Program-made: the position numbers and the translations under genes
Source of the DNA: Rhodobiaceae bacterium
Lineage (GTDB): Bacteria; Pseudomonadota; Alphaproteobacteria; Parvibaculales; Parvibaculaceae
Direction: 5' to 3'
Length of the DNA: 64,000 nt
Assembly (NCBI GenBank): GCA_002715765.1
Contig: PAZY01000019.1
Coordinates: 55,844-119,843, forward strand
Shown here: piece by piece, positions 34,145 to 44,803 of the stretch
Position numbering within the stretch: position 1 is the stretch's first letter
Layout of the letters: every line of letters starts with the position of its first letter
The notes under the pieces: model-generated
Told to the model about the DNA's origin: nothing
Database searches by the model: none
The model's input: only the letters and a program-made list of their open reading frames with translations

Positions 34145-35968
34145 ATGCAGACGCGCAAACCGCCCACGCACCCTCTTTGGCGGCTTCTTCCTCTTATTCA
34201 GGTGCATGCTTCCAAGTTTTGGGGCGGCATGTCGCTGATTATTCTCGGGCGGCTTCTGGAGGCGGGGATGCCCCTGCTTTTGGGGACCGCCATCGACTCG
34301 CTCAATCGTGGTGTCCCCAATCTGCTCTGGCCCGCCGTCGCTATCCTGATCCTGATGTGTGCCCGCTACACCTCATTCAGTTTCGGCCGGCGCTTTGTGC
34401 GCCAGGTTGGTGTGGAAGTTGCCTTCGATCTTCGCCAGAAACTCTATTGGCATCTGCAACTTCAAGGCCCCCGGTTTTTCGCGCGTTTTACAACCGGCGA
34501 CCTGATGGCACGCGCCATCAACGACCTTCAACTGATCCGTATGATGATCGGCCTGGGCTCGCGGCTGCTGTTTGTGCTTGGCGCCTCGGGCATTATTGCT
34601 TTCGGGGTTATGCTGACCCTGTCATACAAGCTTTCACTGATGTTGTTGCCGCTTATGCCGGTTATCGGCTTTTTCGGCTGGTTGATTGCCCGGCAGATAT
34701 TCGTGCAGTCAACGCTGGTACAGGAAGGGTTTTCAGAACTCTCCGCCCAGGTGCAGGAAAACCTGAACGGCATTCGCACGATCCAGACCCATTCGCAGGA
34801 AGAACGTGAGATCGCCCGCCTTGAAGCCAAAAGCGGGGATTATGCAGATACGTTTCTTCGTCTGATGTTTCACAATTCCGCGCTCACCTCCACCATGCTG
34901 GTGATGACGGGGGCCGCTACGCTGATCATCGTGGGCTATGGCGGGTCTTTGGTGATGAGCGGCGAAGTGACAATCGGCACGTTCACCGCCTTCCTGTTTT
35001 ATCTCGGCATGATGTTATCCCCGGTCAAGGAAGGCGGGGTTATGGTGACCCTCTTTCAACGGGCGGCATCAGCAACGGAACGTATTTATGAAATTCTCGA
35101 TCACGAACCGGAAATACGGGATGCGGATGACGCCGCCCCTCTTGATGCGGTGGGTGGGGAAATCATGATTAAAGACCTCTCCTATCAACATGCCGGCCAG
35201 AAGAAGACCACACAGAACTGGCCTGCCCTGAACAATGTTTCCATGACCATCAAGCGAGGGCAGACAGTGGCCGTTCTGGGGCGCATCGGCTCCGGGAAAT
35301 CGACCCTGCTCCGCCTGTTGGTGCGACTACTCGACCCGGCTCCGGGCACCGTCTATCTCGACGGACGTGATATCCGGATGCTTCCGCTTTCGCAGGTCCG
35401 GCAGGAAATCGCCTTTGTCCCCCAGGACCCGTTCCTGTTTGCAGACGAGCTGGGGCAGAACATCACTTACGACAATCCAGACCGGAGCAATGAAGAGGTT
35501 TGGAACGCTGCAAAAATCGCGGATCTGGGAGAAACGATCAACACATTCCCCTCCAAGCTTGAAACCGAGGTCGGGGAACGAGGTGTGACATTGTCGGGCG
35601 GGCAAAAACAACGCACCAGTCTTGCGCGTGGGCTTATTCGTGGTGCCCCCGTGCTTTTGCTTGATGATTGTTTTTCCGCGGTCGATACCGAGACCGAGGA
35701 AAAGATCCTCTCGCGTCTGCGGTCGTTGCGGGACGGTCTGACAACGGTGCTTGTATCTCACCGGGTTTCAACGGCGCAACACGCCGACCGCATTGTCATG
35801 CTGGACCGGGGGGAGATTGTAGAGAGCGGCACCCATGCCGAGCTTATGGCTGCCGGCGGTGCCTATGCCGAGCTTGCCCGCCTGCAAAGCCGGCGTGACG
35901 CGTTGAAGTCCGATCTGGAGGCACAGAACGCTGTGCCCGGCGAGAACCTGCCGGAGGACGCATCATGA
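34145..35968 (+). CDS. ABC exporter half-transporter A (MdlA-like, degenerate catalytic site)
   Basis: 607 residues: an N-terminal six-helix membrane domain (about 20-310), then an ATPase domain. Walker A is GRIGSGKST (about 379-387), the signature LSGGQ is canonical (about 483-487), and the switch His is in VLVSHRV. The Walker B end reads LLLDD (507-508), with Asp in place of the catalytic Glu, as in MdlA and TM287. The partner gene overlaps by four bases (ATGA). The pair should form a heterodimeric inner-membrane exporter for lipids or drugs. Confidence 0.92.
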   Translation: MQTRKPPTHPLWRLLPLIQVHASKFWGGMSLIILGRLLEAGMPLLLGTAIDSLNRGVPNLLWPAVAILILMCARYTSFSFGRRFVRQVGVEVAFDLRQKLYWHLQLQGPRFFARFTTGDLMARAINDLQLIRMMIGLGSRLLFVLGASGIIAFGVMLTLSYKLSLMLLPLMPVIGFFGWLIARQIFVQSTLVQEGFSELSAQVQENLNGIRTIQTHSQEEREIARLEAKSGDYADTFLRLMFHNSALTSTMLVMTGAATLIIVGYGGSLVMSGEVTIGTFTAFLFYLGMMLSPVKEGGVMVTLFQRAASATERIYEILDHEPEIRDADDAAPLDAVGGEIMIKDLSYQHAGQKKTTQNWPALNNVSMTIKRGQTVAVLGRIGSGKSTLLRLLVRLLDPAPGTVYLDGRDIRMLPLSQVRQEIAFVPQDPFLFADELGQNITYDNPDRSNEEVWNAAKIADLGETINTFPSKLETEVGERGVTLSGGQKQRTSLARGLIRGAPVLLLDDCFSAVDTETEEKILSRLRSLRDGLTTVLVSHRVSTAQHADRIVMLDRGEIVESGTHAELMAAGGAYAELARLQSRRDALKSDLEAQNAVPGENLPEDAS

Positions 35969-37842
35969 GCGACGTGAGAGCGCCGGAAAAAGATTATTCG
36001 GTCTTCGACAATGACATTGAAGGCAAGCGGTTTGATACCGCCTTGTTGCGCCGCCTGCTGAGCTGGCTTCGCCCCTACAGAGGCCGGGCATTTTTCGCGC
36101 TCTGCGCTGTCCTGATCGGTGCGACAGCGACGGTCCTTGCTCCGGTTATTATTACACGTGTCGTTGTGGATGGCTTACTGCTTGTCGCGGATACCACACC
36201 CGGAGATATCGAAGCACCGGACATGGGACAAAAGGCGCTCGTTGCCTGGGTTTCCAGCTTTGGTGCGCTCGACATGCTGATTGCCGCCTGCGTCGTCTAT
36301 GCCGGATGGACATTGATGGCGGGGCTTTTCAGCCATCTGTTTCGTATTCTGCTCGCCCGGGCCGTGCTGAGCGGACTGAAGGATTTGCGGCGCGATGTCT
36401 TTGCCCATCTGGAGCGTTTACCCGCAACCTTCTATGACCGTGTGGCGGTTGGCCGCGTGATGACCCGCGTGACCAACGATATCGAGACCCTGTTTGAACT
36501 TCTGTCGGGGTTTGGTGTTTTGCTGGGGGAGTTTGTCCCCTTCCTGGTTGCGATGTCGATCATGCTATCGATCAATCCGGAACTGACGGGCATTCTCCTG
36601 ATCCTGATGCCGATCGCGGCGGCGGCGACATTCGTGTTTCGATTGGCCAGCCGGAAAGTCTATCGGGACATCCGCTCCAGCCTCTCCCGTCTCAACGAGA
36701 ACCTGCAGGAAAACCTTTCGGGCATGGAGGTTGTCCAACTTTATCAGCGCGAAGAGATCAACTTCCAACGCTACTCGGACATCAACTCCACCAACAGGCA
36801 CCAGGAAAACCTCGCTGTCAAAATCGAGAGCTATTATGGCCCGGCAATGGACAGTCTGATTTTCATGGCGATGGCGTCCATCATCTGGTTTGGCGGGGCA
36901 CAGGTGATCGGGGCGGACGTTACGCTTGGCAGTATTATTCTGTTTGCCAGTTTTACTGAAATGCTGTTTCGCCCGATTGTTGCCATGGGCGAGCAATGGA
37001 ATGTTGTCTTTCGCGCCATGGCAAGCTGTGAACGTATCTTTCAGGCGCTGGACTGGAAGGAAGCGCTGATCGAACCGGCGGCACCCAAACCACTTCCGGC
37101 CCCGCTGAGGGGTGAAGTCCGGTTTGAACATCTCGACTTTCAGTACCGTCCCTCCCATCCGATTTTGCGGGATGTCAGCTTCACCATACAACCCGGGAAA
37201 CGTGTTGCGATTGTCGGCCCGACAGGGTCGGGCAAAACGACGCTTATCCGGCTGCTTTGTCGCTTCTACGACGTAGCGCCTGGTAGCATCTTCATCGACG
37301 GCACGGACATTATGGATGTGATGCCGGGTGACGTACGGCGACGGGTCGGTGTTGTCCTGCAGGACTTCCACATATTTTCAGGTACGGTGCTCGATAACAT
37401 TATTCTGGGTGACCCGAATGTCTCCCGCGAGGATGCGATCCAGGCCGCCCGGACGGTGAATGCGCATCCGTTTATCGAGCGGTTGCCCCAGGGGTACGAC
37501 ACACCACTGGTGGAACGCGGGCGTAACCTAAGCCACGGGCAAAGACAGCTTCTCGCCTTTGCACGGGTTTTGGCCATGAACCCGGACATTCTTATTCTGG
37601 ATGAAGCAACGGCAAGTGTGGATACAGAAACCGAACTTGTTATTCAGGATGCGCTACGCAAACTGACCGCCGGTCGGACATCCATCATCATCGCCCATCG
37701 CTTGCAGACCATTCGCGAGGCTGACACGATTATCGTACTCGCGCATGGTGAGCTTCGTGAAATGGGGTCTCATGACGCGTTGATGAAAGCCCGTGGCCTC
37801 TATGCCACGCTTTACGAGTTGCAGGTGCAAGACGCCCATTAG
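35965..37842 (+). CDS. ABC exporter half-transporter B (MdlB-like, catalytic)
   Basis: 625 residues, a six-helix membrane domain then ATPase. Walker A GPTGSGKTT (about 418-426), Walker B ILILDEATASVD with catalytic Glu547, and the switch His in IIAHRLQT are all canonical. The signature is LSHGQ (522-526) instead of LSGGQ. With the first subunit's LSGGQ, this subunit's Walker motifs make the one active site. This subunit's altered signature pairs with the degenerate motifs of the first. The loop between helices 1 and 2 carries an extra 15-20 residues (TTPGDIEAPDMGQKA). Convergent with the glycan operon, 16 bases apart. Confidence 0.92.
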   Translation: MSDVRAPEKDYSVFDNDIEGKRFDTALLRRLLSWLRPYRGRAFFALCAVLIGATATVLAPVIITRVVVDGLLLVADTTPGDIEAPDMGQKALVAWVSSFGALDMLIAACVVYAGWTLMAGLFSHLFRILLARAVLSGLKDLRRDVFAHLERLPATFYDRVAVGRVMTRVTNDIETLFELLSGFGVLLGEFVPFLVAMSIMLSINPELTGILLILMPIAAAATFVFRLASRKVYRDIRSSLSRLNENLQENLSGMEVVQLYQREEINFQRYSDINSTNRHQENLAVKIESYYGPAMDSLIFMAMASIIWFGGAQVIGADVTLGSIILFASFTEMLFRPIVAMGEQWNVVFRAMASCERIFQALDWKEALIEPAAPKPLPAPLRGEVRFEHLDFQYRPSHPILRDVSFTIQPGKRVAIVGPTGSGKTTLIRLLCRFYDVAPGSIFIDGTDIMDVMPGDVRRRVGVVLQDFHIFSGTVLDNIILGDPNVSREDAIQAARTVNAHPFIERLPQGYDTPLVERGRNLSHGQRQLLAFARVLAMNPDILILDEATASVDTETELVIQDALRKLTAGRTSIIIAHRLQTIREADTIIVLAHGELREMGSHDALMKARGLYATLYELQVQDAH

Positions 37843-37858
37843 GTCGCGCCCCTGCAGA

Positions 37859-38995
37859 TCAAGCGGTTAGTGTGCTGATGATCTGCCTGATTACGCGCTC
37901 CTGATCCTCCGCACGCATGGACGAACCGGACGGCAAGCAGAGCCCCGTTGCAAACAGGTGGTCAGAAACACTGGTCGCGCCATGGGCCGCGGTGTTGAAA
38001 ACCGGCTGCTCATGCATCGGCTTCCATACGGGCCGACATTCGATATTGTTTTTTTCGGCTGCGGCAATCACTTCCATGGGTGATTTTGCAACCGTTTCCG
38101 GGTCCAGCGTCAGAACACTCAACCAGCGATTGGCCGTGCCGTAATCTGCCTCAGGCATCATGTCCACACCTTCAAGATCTGCGAAGGCCTGGGCGTAGGT
38201 ATCAAAAATCTCACGCCGCCGCGCCACACGTTCGGCCAAAACCTCAAGCTGACCCACACCAACTGCCGCGCACAGGCTTGGCATACGGTAATTGTAACCG
38301 GTTTCTGCATGCTCGTAGTGAGGTACGGGCTGTCTGGCTTGCTGGGAGAGATATCGTGCCCGCGCAATCAGCTCCTCATCGTCGCTCGCCAGCATACCGC
38401 CTCCTGCTGTCGTGATGATCTTGTTGCCATTGAAGGAATAGACTGCCATGCGGGCCCCTTTCCCCGCATGTCTGTCCTTGTACCGTGCGCCAACCGACTC
38501 TGCGGCATCAACCACGACCGGAATGTCGTAAGCATCGCAGGTGGTAACGATCCGATCCAGGTCGCAGGACTGCCCGTACAGATCCACAGGGATGACAACT
38601 TTCGGCAAACGCCCTTCCTTATCGGCTTTACCAAGCTCATCTTTCAGAAGATCGGGGTCAAGCGTCCATGTGTTGGCGGCGACATCCAGAAAACGGGGTA
38701 CGGCACCGCGATACAGGATAGGTGAGACCCCGCCGATGAAAGTGAGATTTGCGACCCAGACCTCATCTCCCGTGGTGACCCCCAACATACGCAGAGCGAT
38801 ATCCATGGCGCCCGTTCCGCTGGACAGGGCTGCGGCTGATTTGTGGCCCGTCAACGCACAAAACTCGTTCTCGAAGCGGGTAATCATGGGGCCCGCCGGC
38901 GCAATGAAATTGCTGTCGAAAACCTCTCCCACGAGGTCGCGTTCGCGGCCTGACATATGAGGCGGTGAGAGGAAAATACGCTCTGGATCACTCAT
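37859..38995 (-). CDS. pglE: DegT/DnrJ aminotransferase, PglE-like (bacillosamine pathway)
   Basis: 378 residues. It begins RIFLSPPHMSGRE and has SNFIAPAGPM, DAAESVGA, and the PLP-binding Lys192 in SFNGNKIITTAGGG. HYEHAETGYNYRMPSLCAAVG and RPVWKPMHEQPVF follow the PglE pattern closely. PglE transfers an amino group from glutamate to UDP-4-keto-6-deoxy-GlcNAc to give the 4-amino sugar, which PglD then acetylates. The pglD- and pglC-like genes lie directly upstream on the same strand, making a pglC-pglD-pglE order. An alternative is GDP-perosamine synthase, because gmd is close, but the motifs fit PglE better. Confidence 0.85.
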   Translation of the reverse strand: MSDPERIFLSPPHMSGRERDLVGEVFDSNFIAPAGPMITRFENEFCALTGHKSAAALSSGTGAMDIALRMLGVTTGDEVWVANLTFIGGVSPILYRGAVPRFLDVAANTWTLDPDLLKDELGKADKEGRLPKVVIPVDLYGQSCDLDRIVTTCDAYDIPVVVDAAESVGARYKDRHAGKGARMAVYSFNGNKIITTAGGGMLASDDEELIARARYLSQQARQPVPHYEHAETGYNYRMPSLCAAVGVGQLEVLAERVARRREIFDTYAQAFADLEGVDMMPEADYGTANRWLSVLTLDPETVAKSPMEVIAAAEKNNIECRPVWKPMHEQPVFNTAAHGATSVSDHLFATGLCLPSGSSMRAEDQERVIRQIISTLTA

Positions 38996-39071
38996 CTTTT
39001 TCTTGCCTTTTTCCTTACCCAGGGTAGCCCCAAGGCGGCACTGAAACCGGTTTGCCCCGCTTCGTCAATCC

Positions 39072-39692
39072 TTACCCGGCATTGCCGGTGGAACGGGCGG
39101 GGACGCCGACCCAGGTCTCCCCGTGCGGGATATCGCGCAGAACAACCGCCCCCGCACCGACTGTCACATCGTCCCCGATCCTCACACCCGGACCGATACT
39201 CGCACCGATCCCGATAAAGGAGCGTGCGCCAACCGTCACGCCACCCGCCAGGTGAGCCCCCGGCGCGATGTGGGCAAAGTCACCGATCCGACAATCGTGG
39301 TCGATCGAACAGGCCGTATTGGCGATGGCATGTGCCCCCAAGCACGTGTCCGGCTGGATCACAACCCCGGCACAAACCAATGTGCCGGCTGCAAGGGCGA
39401 CGGTGGCGTGGACGTGTGCTGCGGGATGCCGCGCAACAGCCCAGTTTGCCCGCCGTGCCGCCACGCGTTCGCGTATTTTGTTGCTGCCAATAGCAATAAA
39501 GGCGCTACGTGTTTCACTATTCCACCAGTCTTCGGGCGGGGTGACACCAATGATTTCGTGGCCAAGCAGCCTGAGCCCCTGTTTTGCGGGATCATCATCA
39601 TAGAGACCTGCGATCGCCTTGCCGTCTGCCGCCAGTGTTGCAAGCGCGACCTTGGCGTGCCCGCCGCCGCCCAATATCCAGATACCGGTCAT
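39072..39692 (-). CDS. pglD: PglD-like sugar N-acetyltransferase
   Basis: 206 residues with GAGGAGG before the ATG. The N-terminal Rossmann-like part carries WILGGGGHAKV and binds the nucleotide sugar. The C-terminal left-handed beta-helix (about 90-200) has hexapeptide repeats and the catalytic His region ACSIDHDCRIGDFAHIAPGA. PglD acetylates the 4-amino group of UDP-4-amino-4,6-dideoxy-GlcNAc to give UDP-diNAc-bacillosamine. The start overlaps the stop of the upstream sugar transferase by four bases. A perosamine N-acetyltransferase would look similar. Confidence 0.87.
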   Translation of the reverse strand: MTGIWILGGGGHAKVALATLAADGKAIAGLYDDDPAKQGLRLLGHEIIGVTPPEDWWNSETRSAFIAIGSNKIRERVAARRANWAVARHPAAHVHATVALAAGTLVCAGVVIQPDTCLGAHAIANTACSIDHDCRIGDFAHIAPGAHLAGGVTVGARSFIGIGASIGPGVRIGDDVTVGAGAVVLRDIPHGETWVGVPARSTGNAG

Positions 39693-40372
39693 ATTGCCTC
39701 CTCGCTTGCGCTCTCCTGCCTGTCTGGCAACCGCCCCCGCGTTGTCCCCGCCTTTACCATCTCGTCGAAGCGCGGCATGGTTTCATGCCCCTCGGCGTTC
39801 ACCCCATCGCGACGCAGTACAGTCCAGGCTGTTCTGGCAAGAATTTTCATATCTCCCCAGAACGATAATGTATCAACATATTCCACATCATGGCGGAAAC
39901 GCGCCTCCCAGGTCTGGGCATTGCGCCCGCTGACCTGAGCGAGCCCCGTCAGCCCCGGTAGCACCTCGTGCCGACGCGCCTGCTCCGGCAGATAGTACGG
40001 CAAGTAAGCCGGCAGGAGTGGCCGTGGTCCCACGAAGCTCATCTCACCTTTTAAAATATTCCAGAGTTCAGGCAGTTCGTCGAGACTGGTCGCACGCAAG
40101 AAGCGTCCGGCCCGCGTCAGACGCGCCGCGTCGGGCAGAAGTTCTCCATCCTCTCCCCGTTCATTGGTCATGGTACGGAATTTCACCAGCCCGAACAGCG
40201 CACCGTTCAAGCCCGGGCGCACCTGACGGAAAAAAACGGGCCGCCCCATCGACAAATAGACCCATATGGCCAGGATACAGATTGGCAGGGCCGCAACCAA
40301 CAAGAGAACGGTGGCAAGCGCGACATCAAACGTCTTTTTCCAAAGCGGTATTGTCCGGCCTTGCCCGCTCAT
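39689..40372 (-). CDS. pglC: Initiating phosphoglycosyl transferase, PglC-like
   Basis: 227 residues from ATG 40372; the frame extends to 40450 but without family similarity. One N-terminal re-entrant hydrophobic segment (about 10-35, [20 protein letters not shown]) anchors the catalytic domain with [37 protein letters not shown] and [12 protein letters not shown]. The DE pair in SLDELPEL is the catalytic Asp-Glu of monotopic phosphoglycosyl transferases. PglC moves phospho-bacillosamine onto undecaprenyl phosphate at the inner membrane and so primes glycan assembly. It overlaps pglD by four bases. The C-terminal tail (about 195-227) is longer than in PglC. Confidence 0.87.
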   Translation of the reverse strand: MSGQGRTIPLWKKTFDVALATVLLLVAALPICILAIWVYLSMGRPVFFRQVRPGLNGALFGLVKFRTMTNERGEDGELLPDAARLTRAGRFLRATSLDELPELWNILKGEMSFVGPRPLLPAYLPYYLPEQARRHEVLPGLTGLAQVSGRNAQTWEARFRHDVEYVDTLSFWGDMKILARTAWTVLRRDGVNAEGHETMPRFDEMVKAGTTRGRLPDRQESASEEAI

Positions 40373-40460
40373 GGTTGTGTCACCCTTCACTGTGCCCAAA
40401 CTGTGCGCCCCCAATCCCCTTGTCGGCGCCACACGCTCTGTGAAAATCACATGCCTGCAG

Positions 40461-41513
<1,053 letters not shown>

Positions 41514-41624
41514 TCAAATTTCCGCCCGTCCATGCGCGCGGTGTTCACGTCTTAGCATGAGAAATCGGCGCGCAATAGCCGGAATTAGGCCTGTCGCAAC
41601 AGGTTAGTCGGCGCCCCAAAAGAG

Positions 41625-42854
41625 CTAGACCTGATTTGCGGATGCGCCCTCAGCCCCTGAACCTGCCCCGCGGGCGACAAGGATTGTCAGCGCTGCCGCA
41701 CCAAACACGGCGTTGACCCACCAGCTCTGCCAGAGCCCGTGAGAAACGGACAGGATAAACAGGAAGGCGGTCAGGCCCGCATAGAGCGCCGGCCGTGTCT
41801 GCGGGCTGAAATGCCTGACGCCGCGCACCAGAGCCACCCATGCGGCAGCCGCAAGACCTGCACCGATCACCCCAAATTCCAGCCAGACTTGTAAAATACC
41901 ATTGTGAGGGTGTGGGATATTGATCCCGCTGACATATTTGAACTCGAATGCCCAGTCCTCTACCACCCTGCTGGCCTCCAGACCAAAGCCCCATAGGGGT
42001 GATTGCAGAATTTTGTGCGTCACGGCGTACCAGATATCAAGGCGTGCACCGACGGACCCCGCACCATAGTCAAATGTGCGCTCCACGTCGAACATTTCCA
42101 CCACCAGGACAAGGGCTGGCATTGTGAAAATCAGAACACAGCCCCCCACAAGTACCGCCCAGCCGGCAAACCTCGCGCTCATCTGCGCCAGTGCCCAAGT
42201 GAGTGCCCAGAGCAGAATTCCGATGGAGGCTGTTTGGCTTGTGGTGAAAGGCAGGCTCACCATCAACACCACCACAAAAAGCAGGGCGGCACTTCTATTG
42301 AAGACGCTGTTCAAACTCAAAAAAACAGCGGTCAGACTGAGTAGAAGAATGGCGCTTGGGCGATTTACGGATACGGCCTTCTCGACGCTGGTATAGTCGG
42401 GATTTAAAAGTGCAAAGACGCCGCCATCCGTTGCCATGTGAAACCAGAGCGCGGCCAGCGCGATACCAGATCCAGCTACAAGCGCCCATTCGACATTCTT
42501 TACTGACGATTGCAGCCCCATCCCGTTCAGCCGTATGGCCAGCGAAAGGCCTATGGGCAGAAACATAACCAATTTCTCAATACGTTCCCCTGCTCCCTCG
42601 CTATTGAGCGACCACAGAAGACTGAGAAGGGCCAGCCCCAGAAAGATTAAAAATCCGATCCAGACAGGTGAACGATAGTCCTGAAGCGACCTCTTCTCCC
42701 AACCGGTTCCCAGCAAAAGCAGAACAGCAAACAGAGGTACAATAAGAGCTGCGCTCCGGGGGACAAGAAACCCTATCCATGGAAAAAGAAAAGCGAGACA
42801 CGCAACACCTGTTACAATATAGGCCTTGTCACGCTGATGAGCTGCGTTCGTCAT
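41625..42854 (-). CDS. O-antigen ligase/polymerase family membrane protein
   Basis: 409 residues with about 10-12 membrane helices. The large extracytoplasmic loop carries SVGARLDIWYAVTHKILQSP followed by GFGLEAS and HPHNGILQVWLEFGVIG, the conserved signature of the O-antigen ligase (WaaL)/Wzy-like family. It acts on undecaprenyl-linked glycans at the periplasmic side of the inner membrane, either polymerising repeats or transferring them to lipid A core or protein. Sequence alone does not separate these. It lies downstream of the amidotransferase and upstream of gmd. Confidence 0.85.
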   Translation of the reverse strand: MTNAAHQRDKAYIVTGVACLAFLFPWIGFLVPRSAALIVPLFAVLLLLGTGWEKRSLQDYRSPVWIGFLIFLGLALLSLLWSLNSEGAGERIEKLVMFLPIGLSLAIRLNGMGLQSSVKNVEWALVAGSGIALAALWFHMATDGGVFALLNPDYTSVEKAVSVNRPSAILLLSLTAVFLSLNSVFNRSAALLFVVVLMVSLPFTTSQTASIGILLWALTWALAQMSARFAGWAVLVGGCVLIFTMPALVLVVEMFDVERTFDYGAGSVGARLDIWYAVTHKILQSPLWGFGLEASRVVEDWAFEFKYVSGINIPHPHNGILQVWLEFGVIGAGLAAAAWVALVRGVRHFSPQTRPALYAGLTAFLFILSVSHGLWQSWWVNAVFGAAALTILVARGAGSGAEGASANQV

Positions 42855-42889
42855 TTTCTAAAATCCACCACGCCATGTATTATGTGCTC

Positions 42890-44794
42890 TTACATAGAGA
42901 CTTTGAATAATCGTGCCCAGATTCCCAAGCTCACAATACGCCATGGCACAAAGTTAAACGGCATCCGCCCGTCCAGCATGTCTTTTGTGAGCGCCAGTGT
43001 TCCCTCACGGTTCAACAGGTCGGGGAACATGGATAAAGTGTCTTCAACCCCCCGCAAGACATCGTTGCGCATAACCGTTTTGAACCAGACCTCCTCGGGT
43101 GTTGCAAAACCCAGTTTGTCGTGTCGGTTCAATATCTCCCCCGGCAGCGTATTGCGCATGGCGACCCGAAGAATACGTTTTGTTTCTGCACCCTTGATCT
43201 TGTGTGCAGACCCCAACCCGATATTCAACTCCACAAGCCTGTGATCAAGGAAAGGCACCCGCGACTCGATACTGTGTGCCATGCTGTTCCGGTCTTCCCA
43301 ATGCAGAAGCATCTGAAGGTTCAGGCTGTCTGTCAGCGCGGCGCTAAGATTTCCTATGCTGTTTACGTCGGAGAGACCATTTTCCTGCAACGCCTGTGAG
43401 AAGCCGCTCACCTTCCTGTTCAGACCATGGAAAACCGGGGCATCAAGCCAGTTGTGTTGGACAACCTGCTGGCGCAACCTTAACGCGGCACCACGAATAA
43501 CGGGAGGCAACAAAGGCAGCAAGGTTGTCATCATCTGTTGCTTGATCGATATTCCATGCAACTTCTGACGCTCTCTAAAGAGCTTCATGAGTTCAAGATA
43601 CTGACGGCGTGACCACAGTTCAGCTGAATACTGGCCAAATGCCCCGTGATAGCCGGCCATCTGCTCGTCGGCACCCTGCCCATCCAGCATCACCTTGATG
43701 CCAAGACGCTTGGCTTCCTGGAATACGCTCCATTGCGCGTAAATGCTGGTACTGCCGTACGGTTCATCCTGATGCCAGGTGATCTTTTCCGCATCACCAA
43801 AGGCCTGCTCGGGAGACGGAAATACATAGTGCGACGATGCGCGCGTGTGGTCGTTGACAACAGAAATGTACTTCCGCTCATCCACTGAAGCTTCGTCAAA
43901 ACATGCACTGATTGTATTCAGATTATCGCCGGCACCATTGGATTCGAGTTCCTGCCTCATCAGGCAGACAATTGCCGAGCTGTCGAGACCGCCTGAAAGG
44001 CATGACCCGATCGGCACATCGGAGCGGAGATGCAGGCGGATGGAATCTTCCATCAGTTCATAGAAGCGGTCGGCTGCCTCCGCTTCACTCAACACCAGCG
44101 AGCCGACTTCCGGTAAACGATACCAGCGTCGTATCGGAAGTGGTTCGCCCGGCGACCATTGCCCGAAATCAAGCTCGAAGGCTTCTCCACGACGTACCTG
44201 TTGTATGCCGACAAACATGGTGTCGCTTGAGTGGTTCAAAAGACCTTCCGACAGAAAATCAATCGCGCGTGCGGCATTCAACCGCCTCTCACCGCCCGGC
44301 AAGTCTAGGAGCTGTTTGATCTCCGATCCAATTGCCAACCCCGCCGGGCTATTAACATAATAGAGAGGTTTGATGCCGAACCGGTCCCGCGCCACGAATA
44401 TCGTCTGTGCCTGAACATCCCAGATCACAAAGGCAAACATGCCCAAAAGACGGTCCAGGCAGGCGCTACCCCATTCGGCATAGGCGGCGACCAATACTTC
44501 CGTATCGGAGTGGGTGGTAAACACATGCCCTCTGCCCGCGAGCTGTTCTTTCAACTCAACGTAATTATATATCTCTCCATTAAACACGAGATGATAGCGA
44601 TTGCCGGCATAGACAAATGGCTGTGCCGCCGCTTCCGACGTATCAATGATGGCGAGACGCTTGTGGCCCAGGGCAAGTTTGCCCAACTGCGTGTCCCATT
44701 CCTTCCAGCCGTCACCGTCCGGTCCGCGATGCTCGATGATGTCGATGCGTGATCGATCGACGACCAGCCCCACAGAAAAGAAAATTCCACACAT
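42890..44794 (-). CDS. Asparagine-synthetase-like amidotransferase (glycan locus, copy 1)
   Basis: 634 residues. The class II glutamine amidotransferase domain starts MCGIFFSVG with nucleophile Cys2, then GHKRLAIID and YNYVELKEQL. The synthetase domain has the PPi loop LSGGLDSS (267-273 for SGGLDSS), GQGADEQMAGYHG and SRVPFLDHRLVELN. In glycan loci these proteins usually amidate uronic acids (WbpS-type), using glutamine and ATP, rather than making asparagine. A CgeB-like transferase lies 9 bases upstream, and a paralogue of this pair occurs at 53923-58601. Confidence 0.88.
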   Translation of the reverse strand: MCGIFFSVGLVVDRSRIDIIEHRGPDGDGWKEWDTQLGKLALGHKRLAIIDTSEAAAQPFVYAGNRYHLVFNGEIYNYVELKEQLAGRGHVFTTHSDTEVLVAAYAEWGSACLDRLLGMFAFVIWDVQAQTIFVARDRFGIKPLYYVNSPAGLAIGSEIKQLLDLPGGERRLNAARAIDFLSEGLLNHSSDTMFVGIQQVRRGEAFELDFGQWSPGEPLPIRRWYRLPEVGSLVLSEAEAADRFYELMEDSIRLHLRSDVPIGSCLSGGLDSSAIVCLMRQELESNGAGDNLNTISACFDEASVDERKYISVVNDHTRASSHYVFPSPEQAFGDAEKITWHQDEPYGSTSIYAQWSVFQEAKRLGIKVMLDGQGADEQMAGYHGAFGQYSAELWSRRQYLELMKLFRERQKLHGISIKQQMMTTLLPLLPPVIRGAALRLRQQVVQHNWLDAPVFHGLNRKVSGFSQALQENGLSDVNSIGNLSAALTDSLNLQMLLHWEDRNSMAHSIESRVPFLDHRLVELNIGLGSAHKIKGAETKRILRVAMRNTLPGEILNRHDKLGFATPEEVWFKTVMRNDVLRGVEDTLSMFPDLLNREGTLALTKDMLDGRMPFNFVPWRIVSLGIWARLFKVSM

Positions 44795-44803
44795 TGCCGC
44801 GAC

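Noticed and set aside
37859-38995. GDP-perosamine synthase instead of PglE
   Set aside because: gmd is near, but the N-terminal stretch, the NGNKIITT motif and the RPVWKPMH region follow PglE; kept only as an alternative.
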